From contig NZ_WQGO01000012.1 in assembly GCF_013034685.1 (NCBI RefSeq), positions 1 through 64,000 of the forward strand: a stretch of DNA of 64,000 nt. Reading direction: 5' to 3'. Below the pieces are notes generated by a model. The model made no database searches and was not told the DNA's origin. It was given only the letters and a program-made list of their open reading frames with translations. Position 1 is the first letter of the stretch; each line of letters opens with the position of its first letter. Both the position numbers and the translations under genes were made by a program. This document shows positions 56,012 through 63,279 of this stretch, in pieces. Origin of the DNA: Ruegeria lacuscaerulensis (lineage in GTDB: Bacteria; Pseudomonadota; Alphaproteobacteria; Rhodobacterales; Rhodobacteraceae).

Positions 56012-56143
56012 TTGCTTTCCCCCCACCAAGTTCTTTTCTCATCGTACCGTGAGATGCAGCTACCCCCCTTGATCCATGTCAACGATACATTCGAATAAAA
56101 ATATATACTGAGGTACTTTCGGAGTTTCTTTTGGGAGGAAGAG

Positions 56144-57031
56144 ATGGCTGATCTATTCATATTTCGCACTATTTCTGGAGCATTGGCTTGCACGGCCTTG
56201 ACGGCTTGTTTGGGCAGCGAAAGCATTGACTCAGGGGCAACCGTTAAGCCGTTTAACGGTTTTTCAAACATTCCCGATAATGGAACGACTGACATAGACG
56301 GTCAGGCTGTTACGGCGAACTACGTTGCCGACCCCACTACTGGGGAAGTGGTAATAACTAACCCATCTGGACCGTCACAAAGCACCACCCGCGTAGTCAC
56401 CAGAAACGGAACGCCAGTTGCATTGACAGCTAGCGCACCTGGATCGTCCGTTTCATTTGATACGAGAAACGGCGACACCAGGATCGATGCTCCATTTGTT
56501 ACAGGCTATGTAACAGCTGATGGTCAAGATTCCGCGACGTTTATCAATCCCGGACAAGCTGGTTATGAATACCAGACCTATGGTGCATGGGTGACAGGGG
56601 CCGGCACAGGCGCAGGAACCGTTGGTGCAGGAAGTTATGGGCTTAAAACAGAAGCTACTGACGTTCCTGTTGGAGTCAGCGCAACATATCAGGGCGTCGG
56701 ATTGGGAGTGGCTCGTCGTGCAGATGGCCAGCCATACCAAACAGTATCCACGGTCACAGTATCCACGGATTTCAACACTGCAAGCATCGATAGTGCGAAC
56801 ACGGCAGCTGTAAATCTCAACACAGCCGCAACGAGCAGTGCACCGGAACTGGATTTTAGCGGTTCAGGCACGGTTAGCGGCTCAGGGTTCACGGCAACTG
56901 TGACGGGAACGGGTACATCTGGCTCTGCACAAGGGCAGTTTTATGGTCCGTCTGCCAACGAAGTTGGAGGCACGTATTCAACTTCCGGTCCGGGTGGAGT
57001 CTGGCATATGGGAGCGTTCGGCGGAAATTGA
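56144..57031 (+). CDS. Surface lipoprotein, TbpB-like beta-barrel (Slam substrate candidate)
   Basis: The 295-residue protein has a lipoprotein signal (lipobox Cys22, LTAC). A mature part rich in Gly, Ser and Thr with beta-strand repeats follows. It ends in GSAQGQFYGPSANEVGGTYS and GGVWHMGAFGG (about 260-293). This closing block is the hallmark of the small barrel of transferrin-binding-protein-B-type lipoproteins, which Slam proteins move to the cell surface. GGGAGGAAGAG precedes the ATG. The Slam-like gene follows by 144 bp on the same strand. No iron-binding claim can be made; the ligand is unknown. Confidence 0.78.
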   Translation: MADLFIFRTISGALACTALTACLGSESIDSGATVKPFNGFSNIPDNGTTDIDGQAVTANYVADPTTGEVVITNPSGPSQSTTRVVTRNGTPVALTASAPGSSVSFDTRNGDTRIDAPFVTGYVTADGQDSATFINPGQAGYEYQTYGAWVTGAGTGAGTVGAGSYGLKTEATDVPVGVSATYQGVGLGVARRADGQPYQTVSTVTVSTDFNTASIDSANTAAVNLNTAATSSAPELDFSGSGTVSGSGFTATVTGTGTSGSAQGQFYGPSANEVGGTYSTSGPGGVWHMGAFGGN

Positions 57032-57175
57032 GCAAAGAGCTGAATTGCGGCCAACGCAATACTACTCCGTTGCGAATAGTCATTAGGCATATGTGACACT
57101 TCACGCACCGTTCCCAAAAGGCGTGCACAGAGTCATTCAGATCGCAGAAGAAAACAATAATCCAGTGGGGTCGCG

Positions 57176-58408
57176 ATGACTTTTTTGCGGTTGATCGTAG
57201 TCTTTTTTCTAACCTTTTGCGTGGTCCCCAGTGGAGCGAATGCATCAACCACCGATCCGGCCGCCACCGATGCCAGGTTCAAATCGGGGCTCGCCGCCAC
57301 TAGCCGCGGTGACTACAGTACAGCAATTGCAATATACCTTAGCATTCTTGCGGAAGATCCTAACCTTACACGTGTGCGCTTGGAGTTGGCGCTGGCTTAT
57401 TTCCTAAGCGAACAATGGAACCGTTCGCGGTCCGAGTTTTTTAAGGTGCTGTCGGGTGATATTCCGGAGCCTGTTCGACAAAAAGTTCTAACTTTTATTG
57501 CAGAAATTGATGCGCGGCGAGGGTTTGAGTTGGATTTTGAGTTTGGGTTAAAAAAATTGGGTTCTACGCGAAACTACGACACAGACCAGATTGAATTAGA
57601 CTTCTTCGGGATACCTATACCAGCAACTTTAGATCGCTCCAGCAAGACTACATATGGTGTCGGATATTCTGTATCAGCGTTGTGGCGCAAAAGTCTGAAC
57701 AGGCTTTCAACAAAAGATCGTCGGGTAATTGGCTTCGCAGAGGTGTTCTCATTTGGAGATATTTCAGATGAGAAATCGTTTCGCGACGTGACTTTGGGTG
57801 CGCGAGGCGGAGCCCGCTTGGTTTTTCCACGTACAACAGTTGTTTTTAGCCCAGTAGTCTCGACACGCTTCATTGCCGATGAACACTTTGAGGACAGGTT
57901 GGGTTTAGAGACTGCGTTCGAGACCAGAAACTCGCAAGCCGTTTCGGTGTTTGGTTCGATTTCAGGGTTTAAATTGAACAATAAATTCGATGATACCTTC
58001 AGTGGGCACACAGTGAATGCGAGATTTGGGGTACGGCGTTCATTTTTGGGGCGAAACACTGTTGGAATTGCAATCTTTGCTGAAACCAAATCAACCGATC
58101 GCGACATTGATACTTATGACATCGCAGGTCTGGAGGTTTTTGGCTCGTTTGACGCCGGTGCTGGATTTGTCATTGAACCTCAGGTCTATTTTGCGGTCAA
58201 ATCGTTCTCTGAGACCAACCCACTTTTCTTCGGCAATCCTGACGAAGATCAGTATGGCCTGCGTCTCAGAATTGAAAAGCGTGACACAATATTAGGGAAC
58301 GGGCTGATCCCGTACGTTGAGGGCAATTATAATCGGGTGAAAAGTGGAATTGACGCATTTAGTTATCATGAAACTACGATTGAAGTAGGGCTGACCAACG
58401 AATTCTAG
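57176..58408 (+). CDS. Slam-like outer-membrane lipoprotein translocon
   Basis: The 410-residue product has a signal peptide (cut near ANA-S, residue 23) and a TPR pair (about 33-100; DARFKSGLAATSRGDYSTAI). A long run of amphipathic strands forms a beta-barrel (about 118-410), closing with a C-terminal Phe (GLTNEF). N-terminal TPR plus a C-terminal barrel is the layout of Slam (surface lipoprotein assembly modifier, DUF560, type XI secretion). At 410 residues it is shorter than many Slams, mainly before the barrel. It directly follows a TbpB-like lipoprotein, its probable substrate. Confidence 0.76.
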   Translation: MTFLRLIVVFFLTFCVVPSGANASTTDPAATDARFKSGLAATSRGDYSTAIAIYLSILAEDPNLTRVRLELALAYFLSEQWNRSRSEFFKVLSGDIPEPVRQKVLTFIAEIDARRGFELDFEFGLKKLGSTRNYDTDQIELDFFGIPIPATLDRSSKTTYGVGYSVSALWRKSLNRLSTKDRRVIGFAEVFSFGDISDEKSFRDVTLGARGGARLVFPRTTVVFSPVVSTRFIADEHFEDRLGLETAFETRNSQAVSVFGSISGFKLNNKFDDTFSGHTVNARFGVRRSFLGRNTVGIAIFAETKSTDRDIDTYDIAGLEVFGSFDAGAGFVIEPQVYFAVKSFSETNPLFFGNPDEDQYGLRLRIEKRDTILGNGLIPYVEGNYNRVKSGIDAFSYHETTIEVGLTNEF

Positions 58409-58651
58409 TGAGGGGGATTTGCTGAGCTAAGTCAAAAAATTTTGGGTTTCTTGGAAGGTTCTGCAAGCAGAGACCATACCGAACACCCAATTTAGCCCCC
58501 TAAGCGCCTACTTAACTAATTTTTATTTCAGCATTTTTTTCCGGCATCAAACTTGGTTGTTCCGCCAGCCCCGAAATATGCTCCGTTAGGCAAAGAGAAA
58601 AAAAGCCGAGATCCCCCCGGCAACCCGCAAAGGGCCGCCGAGGGATAATTT
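58409..58651. other. Gap after Slam-like gene
   Basis: About 240 bp between the Slam-like gene and the convergent small gene. It contains AT-rich runs but no clear hairpin-plus-T terminator, and a 61-codon reverse frame (58528-58713) was not accepted because it overlaps the better-supported small gene in another frame. Confidence 0.35.
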
Positions 58652-58825
58652 TTAGGGTGGTCTTCGGTTGACGACATAGTCAGCCAACCACTGCCAGTAC
58701 GCTTCAGCGTCACGGAACCCTTGGGCTCTGGCCGCTAGGTCCTCAGCTGCCCTACGAGTGCAACCGCCATCGTATTCAGCGATAGCTGCCCGTTCCTCGA
58801 ACGCATCAATGTCCGGGAACCTCAT
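58652..58825 (-). CDS. Small protein of 57 aa, coupled to integrase
   Basis: This frame begins at an ATG that overlaps the integrase stop (ATGA at 58822-58825). It encodes an acidic helical peptide (FEERAAIAEYDGGCTRRAAE, then FRDAEAYWQWLADYVVNRR). The overlap and composition make it a real gene. Similar tiny proteins often sit next to island integrases. Function unknown. Confidence 0.72.
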   Translation of the reverse strand: MRFPDIDAFEERAAIAEYDGGCTRRAAEDLAARAQGFRDAEAYWQWLADYVVNRRPP

Positions 58826-60126
58826 ACCGGGAGCCGTATCTGATCGACGATCGACCGACGTTGCTCGTCACTGATGCCAGCCGAGTAAATGCCGTAAGTG
58901 ATCCCGTTCTCCGACCGCGCCGATTGATGACCGACCAGAGAGGCCGTGAAATGTTCGGGAACACCTGTTCGCTCGCACTGAGTGATGAACCACTTGCGAG
59001 TCGAGTGAAACACCAGTCCCGGCCGTTCCAGGTTCAGCCTTCGTCTCAGTCGAGCAAACCTCTTGGTGACATGCGCCACGGTCAGGTCAGGAAACAGAGG
59101 ACCAGACGAGGGTAATTGCCGGAATGTCTCATCCAGCACCGGGTGAACCGGAACCAGTCTCTCCGCCGCATCTGTCTTCAGCAGTCTCAGTTCATTGGGC
59201 TGGACATGAACGAAGCAACCGAGATTGCCCTTGGCCACGAGGTCTTCCCGGAGCAGCCCAACCGCTTCCCCCGCTCGCATTCCTGATAACAGACAGGTCA
59301 GCAGAACTGAATGCAGGTCACGGTCTTTGGCTCCCAGCAACCGCGCAACTTCATCGTCAGTCGGAACGGCATAGGGTTGAGGACGTACCTTCCGGTCGAA
59401 GAGAACTGTTCGGAAGGGGTTAACCTCCAGATGCCCCTCATAGACCACCCAGTCGAGGAAGTGATTGACCTGAGACCAGATCCGCCGCTGGGTTCTGGCC
59501 GTTATGGTCACCGACCCACGAGACGAGTACGCAACCAGTTGGTCCAGGGTCAGCCCACGGGTCCGTTCTGACTTGCCAATCATTGGAGACAGTTGGGCTA
59601 TTGCGGACAGGAAGTCGCGTCCGTCTTCTCTAACCAGACTGCAAACAGAACGATCACCAAAGCGACTAGTGAACAACCCGACAGAGTATCGGACCGATTT
59701 GAACCCGCTGGGTCGTAGCTCGTTACTGCGCTTGTTCAGATAAGCCCGGCTCAGGTCACCAACCGGCACTTTCACCGGTGCTGATAGTCTGGCGAAGCTG
59801 GACCGCTCCAGATTACATCCAGAGTCCTCCAGAGTGGCCCAGAGACGGACGAGAGACAACTCTGGTTGATCGACCCAATCAGGAACGTCAGCGGTGTTCT
59901 CTGGGGCAGACAGGGTCTCCTCTGCTTGGGACCGAACCTGTTCCACAAGTGTCTCGAACCGCGCATTAACTTCAGCGGCTCGGACGCGGGCAGTGTTGCG
60001 GTCACTGGTCTTGAGGCTCTGCTTCAGCGCCTGAGCGCCCAGCGCGAGAGCCACGTCAACGGGATAGTTGCGTCTGAACAACCACGTGTGGCCTTTCAGA
60101 TAGGCATAGCGAATGTGAGCAGACAT
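58822..60126 (-). CDS. Tyrosine recombinase (phage-type integrase)
   Basis: The 434-residue protein has a DUF6538-like N-terminus (LKGHTWLFRRNYPVDVALAL), a SAM-like core-binding region and a catalytic domain. In the latter are R284 (MRAGEAVG), K316, H374 and R377 (HSTRKW), H400 (GH) and Y414 (TYGIYSAG). All pentad-type residues are present, so it should be active. It would cut at the tRNA-Gln 3' end repeats. It is coupled to a 57-aa gene downstream and follows a 63-aa gene by about 40 bp on the same strand. Confidence 0.92.
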   Translation of the reverse strand: MSAHIRYAYLKGHTWLFRRNYPVDVALALGAQALKQSLKTSDRNTARVRAAEVNARFETLVEQVRSQAEETLSAPENTADVPDWVDQPELSLVRLWATLEDSGCNLERSSFARLSAPVKVPVGDLSRAYLNKRSNELRPSGFKSVRYSVGLFTSRFGDRSVCSLVREDGRDFLSAIAQLSPMIGKSERTRGLTLDQLVAYSSRGSVTITARTQRRIWSQVNHFLDWVVYEGHLEVNPFRTVLFDRKVRPQPYAVPTDDEVARLLGAKDRDLHSVLLTCLLSGMRAGEAVGLLREDLVAKGNLGCFVHVQPNELRLLKTDAAERLVPVHPVLDETFRQLPSSGPLFPDLTVAHVTKRFARLRRRLNLERPGLVFHSTRKWFITQCERTGVPEHFTASLVGHQSARSENGITYGIYSAGISDEQRRSIVDQIRLPV

Positions 60127-60163
60127 GTGTCTCCTCCTTTTCTGTTTCGAATTTGGGATAGGA

Positions 60164-60355
60164 TCAGTTGGTTGAGACGAGCCTGACGATCATCTCGAGA
60201 GCCGGTTCGCCGTAGCTGCCAGCCAGAGGGCCTGTGACAGCAAAGCCGGTCACGCAGTCTTCAAACACCTCTTCCACTCGGAAGAGATGTTCAGCGACGT
60301 CATCAAAGGCGCGGACGAGCACGACATCACCGGGGTTCAGTTCCAGATCAGTCAT
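60164..60355 (-). CDS. Small protein of 63 aa in integrase operon
   Basis: It encodes a compact acidic protein (LNPGDVVLVRAFDDVAEHLF, then EEVFEDCVTGFAVTGPLAGS). Its start overlaps the stop of the upstream 55-aa gene and its stop is 37 bp before the integrase start. It has no membrane segment. It could be an integrase helper, but I recognise no excisionase helix-turn-helix. Confidence 0.68.
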   Translation of the reverse strand: MTDLELNPGDVVLVRAFDDVAEHLFRVEEVFEDCVTGFAVTGPLAGSYGEPALEMIVRLVSTN

Positions 60356-60515
60356 CGTTGGACTTCCACGTCCAGAGGACCGCCAGCAGAACCAGTGCCG
60401 AGACAGCGGGGTGGGACCGAGAGACCACCCAGAGCATCGTCGTCAGAACGGCCTTGGGCGGTGGCTGCAAAGGAAAACCCCCGACGAGAACGCCGAGGGC
60501 AGACAGGTACTTCAT
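60348..60515 (-). CDS. Small membrane protein of 55 aa in integrase operon
   Basis: The frame starts at an ATG with AGGAG about 8 bp upstream and encodes one probable membrane helix (SALVLLAVLWTWK) after a proline-rich turn. Its stop lies within the start region of the 63-aa gene (8-bp overlap), so the genes are translationally coupled. Function unknown. Confidence 0.6.
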   Translation of the reverse strand: MKYLSALGVLVGGFPLQPPPKAVLTTMLWVVSRSHPAVSALVLLAVLWTWKSNDD

Positions 60516-60838
60516 GGATCAAACTCCTGCAGTTGCTTCTTTATTTAGATGCAGGGGTTCTCTCGGTTTCTGGGGAGCGGACGTTCAGGGTTGCTGCGCG
60601 AATGTCTGGCTTGCGGACAAAGCCGCCTGCTGTGGTTGCCGCGAGCCTAGCGGTCGCTCACTAACAAGATCGCGAAAATACATCGCGTTGATGTAGCGCG
60701 ATATCGCGCCACTTGTCATGACTCGCTTTTGAACAAGGGCAGTTTCGTTGTTGCTCGAACCATGCAACACTAAATACGCCCCAGATTGCCTTCGTCGACC
60801 GAGACCAATTGGCGCTTCGCGTTAAACTACCTTCAGTG
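60516..60838 (-). other. Control region of integrase operon
   Basis: This 323-bp region between the small-gene operon and a lipoprotein gene holds no supported gene. It contains a cluster of CGCG palindromes (60667-60710) and one copy of CTAGCGGTC (60647-60655). It is the likely regulatory region for the integrase module. Confidence 0.5.
60667..60710. promoter_or_regulatory. Cluster of CGCG palindromes near integrase operon
   Basis: A perfect 14-bp palindrome (GCGCGATATCGCGC, 60696-60709) is preceded by ATCGCG-type half sites at 60669 and 60682. Such clusters commonly bind a repressor or recombinase. The function here is unproven. Confidence 0.45.
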
Positions 60839-61690
60839 TTATTGAAGCTGGAACTCCCATTCGGAACATTCGAGCTGTTTCCAACTTGATTTTGCCCCAT
60901 TCGCTTCTTCGGATCTAAGTACTTGAGGCAGCTCTGTAGCAAAGTCATTTAGTGTAGACTGAAATGCTGAGGCTAGGGAGCGACCGTTGTTCTCCGCCAA
61001 TTTGAATAGGTTGCCGGCTAAGCTTCTGTATTCAAGAAGAATACACTGCGGTTGCAAAACACCTGCGGGTTCAGCGATCATTTTCGCCCGACCAAGAAAA
61101 TCCAAGTTTCCCGAACCAGCCCCGGTGTCGGCCGGCACAAGATGAAAAGTTGTTCGGATACGGAGATTTGAGGCCCTTGCACCTTGCGGACAGTCTCCTC
61201 TGCTAGAACGTGATGAGAAACAGGGTGACACTCCATCAAAAAGCGCAGTTTGCAGTGAATTCGACAACATCGCTTCGAAAGCACTCTCAAACCTCTCAGG
61301 TCGATATGCCTGGTTTATTGTGTAAGCCGCGCTCAAGATTTCCTCGCGTGATCGAGATGTGCCCGTTGATGCGCCATAGATCCCGCCCGCGGTGGCGAAA
61401 ACAGGAACCAGAACGACACCAAGAACAACTCCAAACGGGTCGTGTGAAGAAAGCCCTCCTTCTAATGCGCCAGCAGCTCCTGCGCCTATTCCGGAAGCAG
61501 CCCCTTCGCCGCGCGTGTAGGTTGCAGAGTCGACACCACGGTCGCCGTCAATCTGCACAAAAAGGTTAACCGTTGAACGATTGGCCATGTTGGAAAGTAA
61601 AATTTCCGGAGTCGGCGCTCCGCATGCCAACAACAATGAGAACGAAACGATGCAAAAGGCTTTTTGGAGTGTGCCTATTTTTCGTTTCAT
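60839..61690 (-). CDS. Predicted lipoprotein with glycine-zipper segment
   Basis: The 283-residue protein has a lipoprotein signal (lipobox Cys23, LLLAC). A Gly/Ala-rich zipper follows (about 63-110; ASGIGAGAAGALEGG and GVVLGVVLVPVF), which may associate with membrane. The C-terminal half is soluble-looking (FHLVPADTGAGSGNL). I recognise no family. It overlaps the next lipoprotein gene by 4 bp (ATGA at 61687-61690), so the two are co-translated. Confidence 0.7.
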   Translation of the reverse strand: MKRKIGTLQKAFCIVSFSLLLACGAPTPEILLSNMANRSTVNLFVQIDGDRGVDSATYTRGEGAASGIGAGAAGALEGGLSSHDPFGVVLGVVLVPVFATAGGIYGASTGTSRSREEILSAAYTINQAYRPERFESAFEAMLSNSLQTALFDGVSPCFSSRSSRGDCPQGARASNLRIRTTFHLVPADTGAGSGNLDFLGRAKMIAEPAGVLQPQCILLEYRSLAGNLFKLAENNGRSLASAFQSTLNDFATELPQVLRSEEANGAKSSWKQLECSEWEFQLQ

Positions 61691-62520
61691 TTTGGGTCTC
61701 GTAGTATTTTGTTGGTTCGCGCATCCAGAACCGAAACCCCCCTATTGCCCGAAACCAATCGAATGTAATCACCGGGCTTTACATTCAACGTAACGTATTG
61801 GTTTACGCCTATTGGGTCGGACAAGAGAGAGTTTTTCCATACGTACGCGATCCTGAAGGTATGATATCCGGACTTAATATTAAATGTTTTTTCGCCTTTT
61901 TTTGTTTTCTCTGGACGCGCTTCAACTAGATCGGACCCTTGGAATATCCCAGCGAAAGTCGCGCCTTTTATCAAGCCGACATCACCCGGCTGATGGCCCA
62001 AATGAGACCAGACGAGAAGAGCGGAGCCGTTTGTGTTGGTCGTCGTCAGCCCGTTGTGCAATACTGGACGCCCAGCAGTTTCGTCCTGTACCACATAGTA
62101 ATTGTCTTTTAGTCGAAAGCTGTACTCATGCGATTTAATCGCATCAAAACAGAAATCGTACTTTGTTATTGTTCCGGCCGCATAAAACGGACCGAGTGTG
62201 ACGCAGTTATAACCCGGTTTGAGAAAAATTCTGTATGCGGCCTGGCCATCCTTAGACGTGATTGAACCACTAATGCTTACCTGGCGACCATTGACACCCG
62301 TTGGTTTCAGCAGTTCATTCATCGCAGTAAAAGAAGCGTAACCTTTTGGTGTTTCGGGCAACCCAAGCGCCACTAACGATGCGTTATCGTACTGAGGAGA
62401 GTCGGTAGGCGATAAACAGCCAGCCAAAGACGAAGCTACGACAAAAGGAATGATTCCGAAGCGCAATCTCCTAACACGCTTTACTAAAGCAACCTTTGCA
62501 AAATGGCATGCGACCGTCAT
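61687..62520 (-). CDS. Predicted lipoprotein, 277 aa
   Basis: After a 20-residue basic N-terminus comes a hydrophobic run and SLAGC (lipobox Cys35). The mature part has two beta-rich blocks (SGSITSKDGQAAYRIFLKPG and VTLNVKPGDYIRLVSG). The second resembles small domains found in lipoproteins of unknown role. GGGAGGG precedes the ATG at 62520. It is the first gene of a two-lipoprotein operon next to the right island end. Confidence 0.7.
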   Translation of the reverse strand: MTVACHFAKVALVKRVRRLRFGIIPFVVASSLAGCLSPTDSPQYDNASLVALGLPETPKGYASFTAMNELLKPTGVNGRQVSISGSITSKDGQAAYRIFLKPGYNCVTLGPFYAAGTITKYDFCFDAIKSHEYSFRLKDNYYVVQDETAGRPVLHNGLTTTNTNGSALLVWSHLGHQPGDVGLIKGATFAGIFQGSDLVEARPEKTKKGEKTFNIKSGYHTFRIAYVWKNSLLSDPIGVNQYVTLNVKPGDYIRLVSGNRGVSVLDARTNKILRDPK

Positions 62521-62929
62521 AAGCTCGCCCTCCCATTTATTGAATCTCCTCCGATTGTGTCCTAATCAGCGCCGCATCGCTTTGATCTATAGCAAAATTG
62601 AAAATGCCTGAGTCCGTCGGCTGCTCTGGGCTCTCAACGGCCCCGCCCCAGCCCCACCAACCGTCAGCAACAGCGACCAGTCTTCAGCCCCCGGAACGAC
62701 TCGTCAGCGGTGGTCAGCGCCACTGGGCGGCAGATCTAGCGGTCTCGGCAGCGGTCGTCTCAGCGCCAGTGGACGGTTGCTTTGGCGGTCGCGTAATCTG
62801 CCCCTCCAGCGGCCTCTCTAGCGGTCAGAAATGCCCCGTGCTCATTCCGCTAGCGCTCCATTCCGCCCCCGAAACCGCCCCACTTCAGGTCACCGGTTGG
62901 AAAAGCTGATAACAATCATCGGACGGCAA
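62521..62929. other. Right-end region of the island
   Basis: This 409-bp region has no supported gene. It is rich in short repeated AGCGGT motifs and includes two exact CTAGCGGTC copies (62736, 62818). From about 62822 it is loosely homologous, inverted, to 55490-55590 next to R2. It probably contains integrase arm-type sites. Confidence 0.5.
62736..62826 (+). repeat. Repeated CTAGCGGTC sites (arm-type candidates)
   Basis: The 9-mer CTAGCGGTC occurs at 62736-62744 and 62818-62826 on the same strand, and once more at 60647-60655, just beyond the integrase operon. Further weaker AGCGGT copies lie between. This pattern suggests integrase or excisionase binding sites. Confidence 0.45.
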
Positions 62930-62933
62930 GGAT

Positions 62934-63088
62934 TCCTACCACCCCAGCCAGTTCATCAGAACATAAATAGACAGCAGGCACTTGGGGCTAAACCCTCTGA
63001 TAAATGCCCCCGTTTATGCCCCAGTGGTTTCGGGTGTTACGGGTGTTGAGGGTGGGCCCTCAGAGGTCGTTGAAGGCCCATGCCACGG
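62934..63088 (+). repeat. Island repeat R3 (direct copy of R1)
   Basis: It starts with the tRNA 3' end TCCTACCACCCCAGCC and continues as R1 does, 155 bp at a constant offset of 9908. The tRNA part is only a fragment (no functional tRNA). It marks the right end of the first island unit and the left end of whatever follows. Confidence 0.85.
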
Positions 63089-63089
63089 G

Positions 63090-63278
63090 TTATAGTCGAT
63101 CGCGATCGACACCGTTCGCCCAGTAGTCCCAATCGTCGCGCTTGTTATCCGCCGCCGACCCCTCAATCAGGTGCTCAGGACGGACACAGCGCTCGCTATG
63201 ACAGCGATGACGCACCACCGTCGCCTCATCGATCACCGCCCGGTTAACCACGCAGTAAACGAACCGCGCAGAGGCCAC
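63090..63278 (-). CDS. HNH-nuclease fragment, inverted copy
   Basis: The frame is the exact reverse copy of 55129-55317 and carries the same 62-residue HNH end (CHSERCVRPEHL). Positions map by x + y = 118407, with no indels. Being a fragment, it may be non-functional. Confidence 0.5.
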   Translation of the reverse strand: MASARFVYCVVNRAVIDEATVVRHRCHSERCVRPEHLIEGSAADNKRDDWDYWANGVDRDRL

Positions 63279-63279
63279 T

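Larger units (their letters stand above)
53026..63088. mobile_element. Genomic island at tRNA-Gln, 9.9 kb between direct repeats
   Basis: A 9908-bp spacing between the two direct copies (R1, R3), a tRNA 3' end in each, and a tyrosine recombinase inside mark an integrated element. Cargo is a receptor-type cyclase, an HNH fragment, four predicted lipoproteins, a Slam-like outer-membrane protein, and three tiny genes. By eye the lipoprotein and cyclase parts are AT-richer than the flanking core. Right of R3 the sequence does not return at once to core genes but shows an inverted copy of the cyclase cassette, so a second element or a duplication follows. Confidence 0.8.

Noticed and set aside
60661..60948. 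95-codon reverse frame over the integrase control region
   Set aside because: It overlaps the end of the lipoprotein gene and the palindrome cluster, with no start site.
62934..62951. tRNA-like end in repeat R3
   Set aside because: Only the tail of the tRNA occurs here (no acceptor 5' half or anticodon arm).
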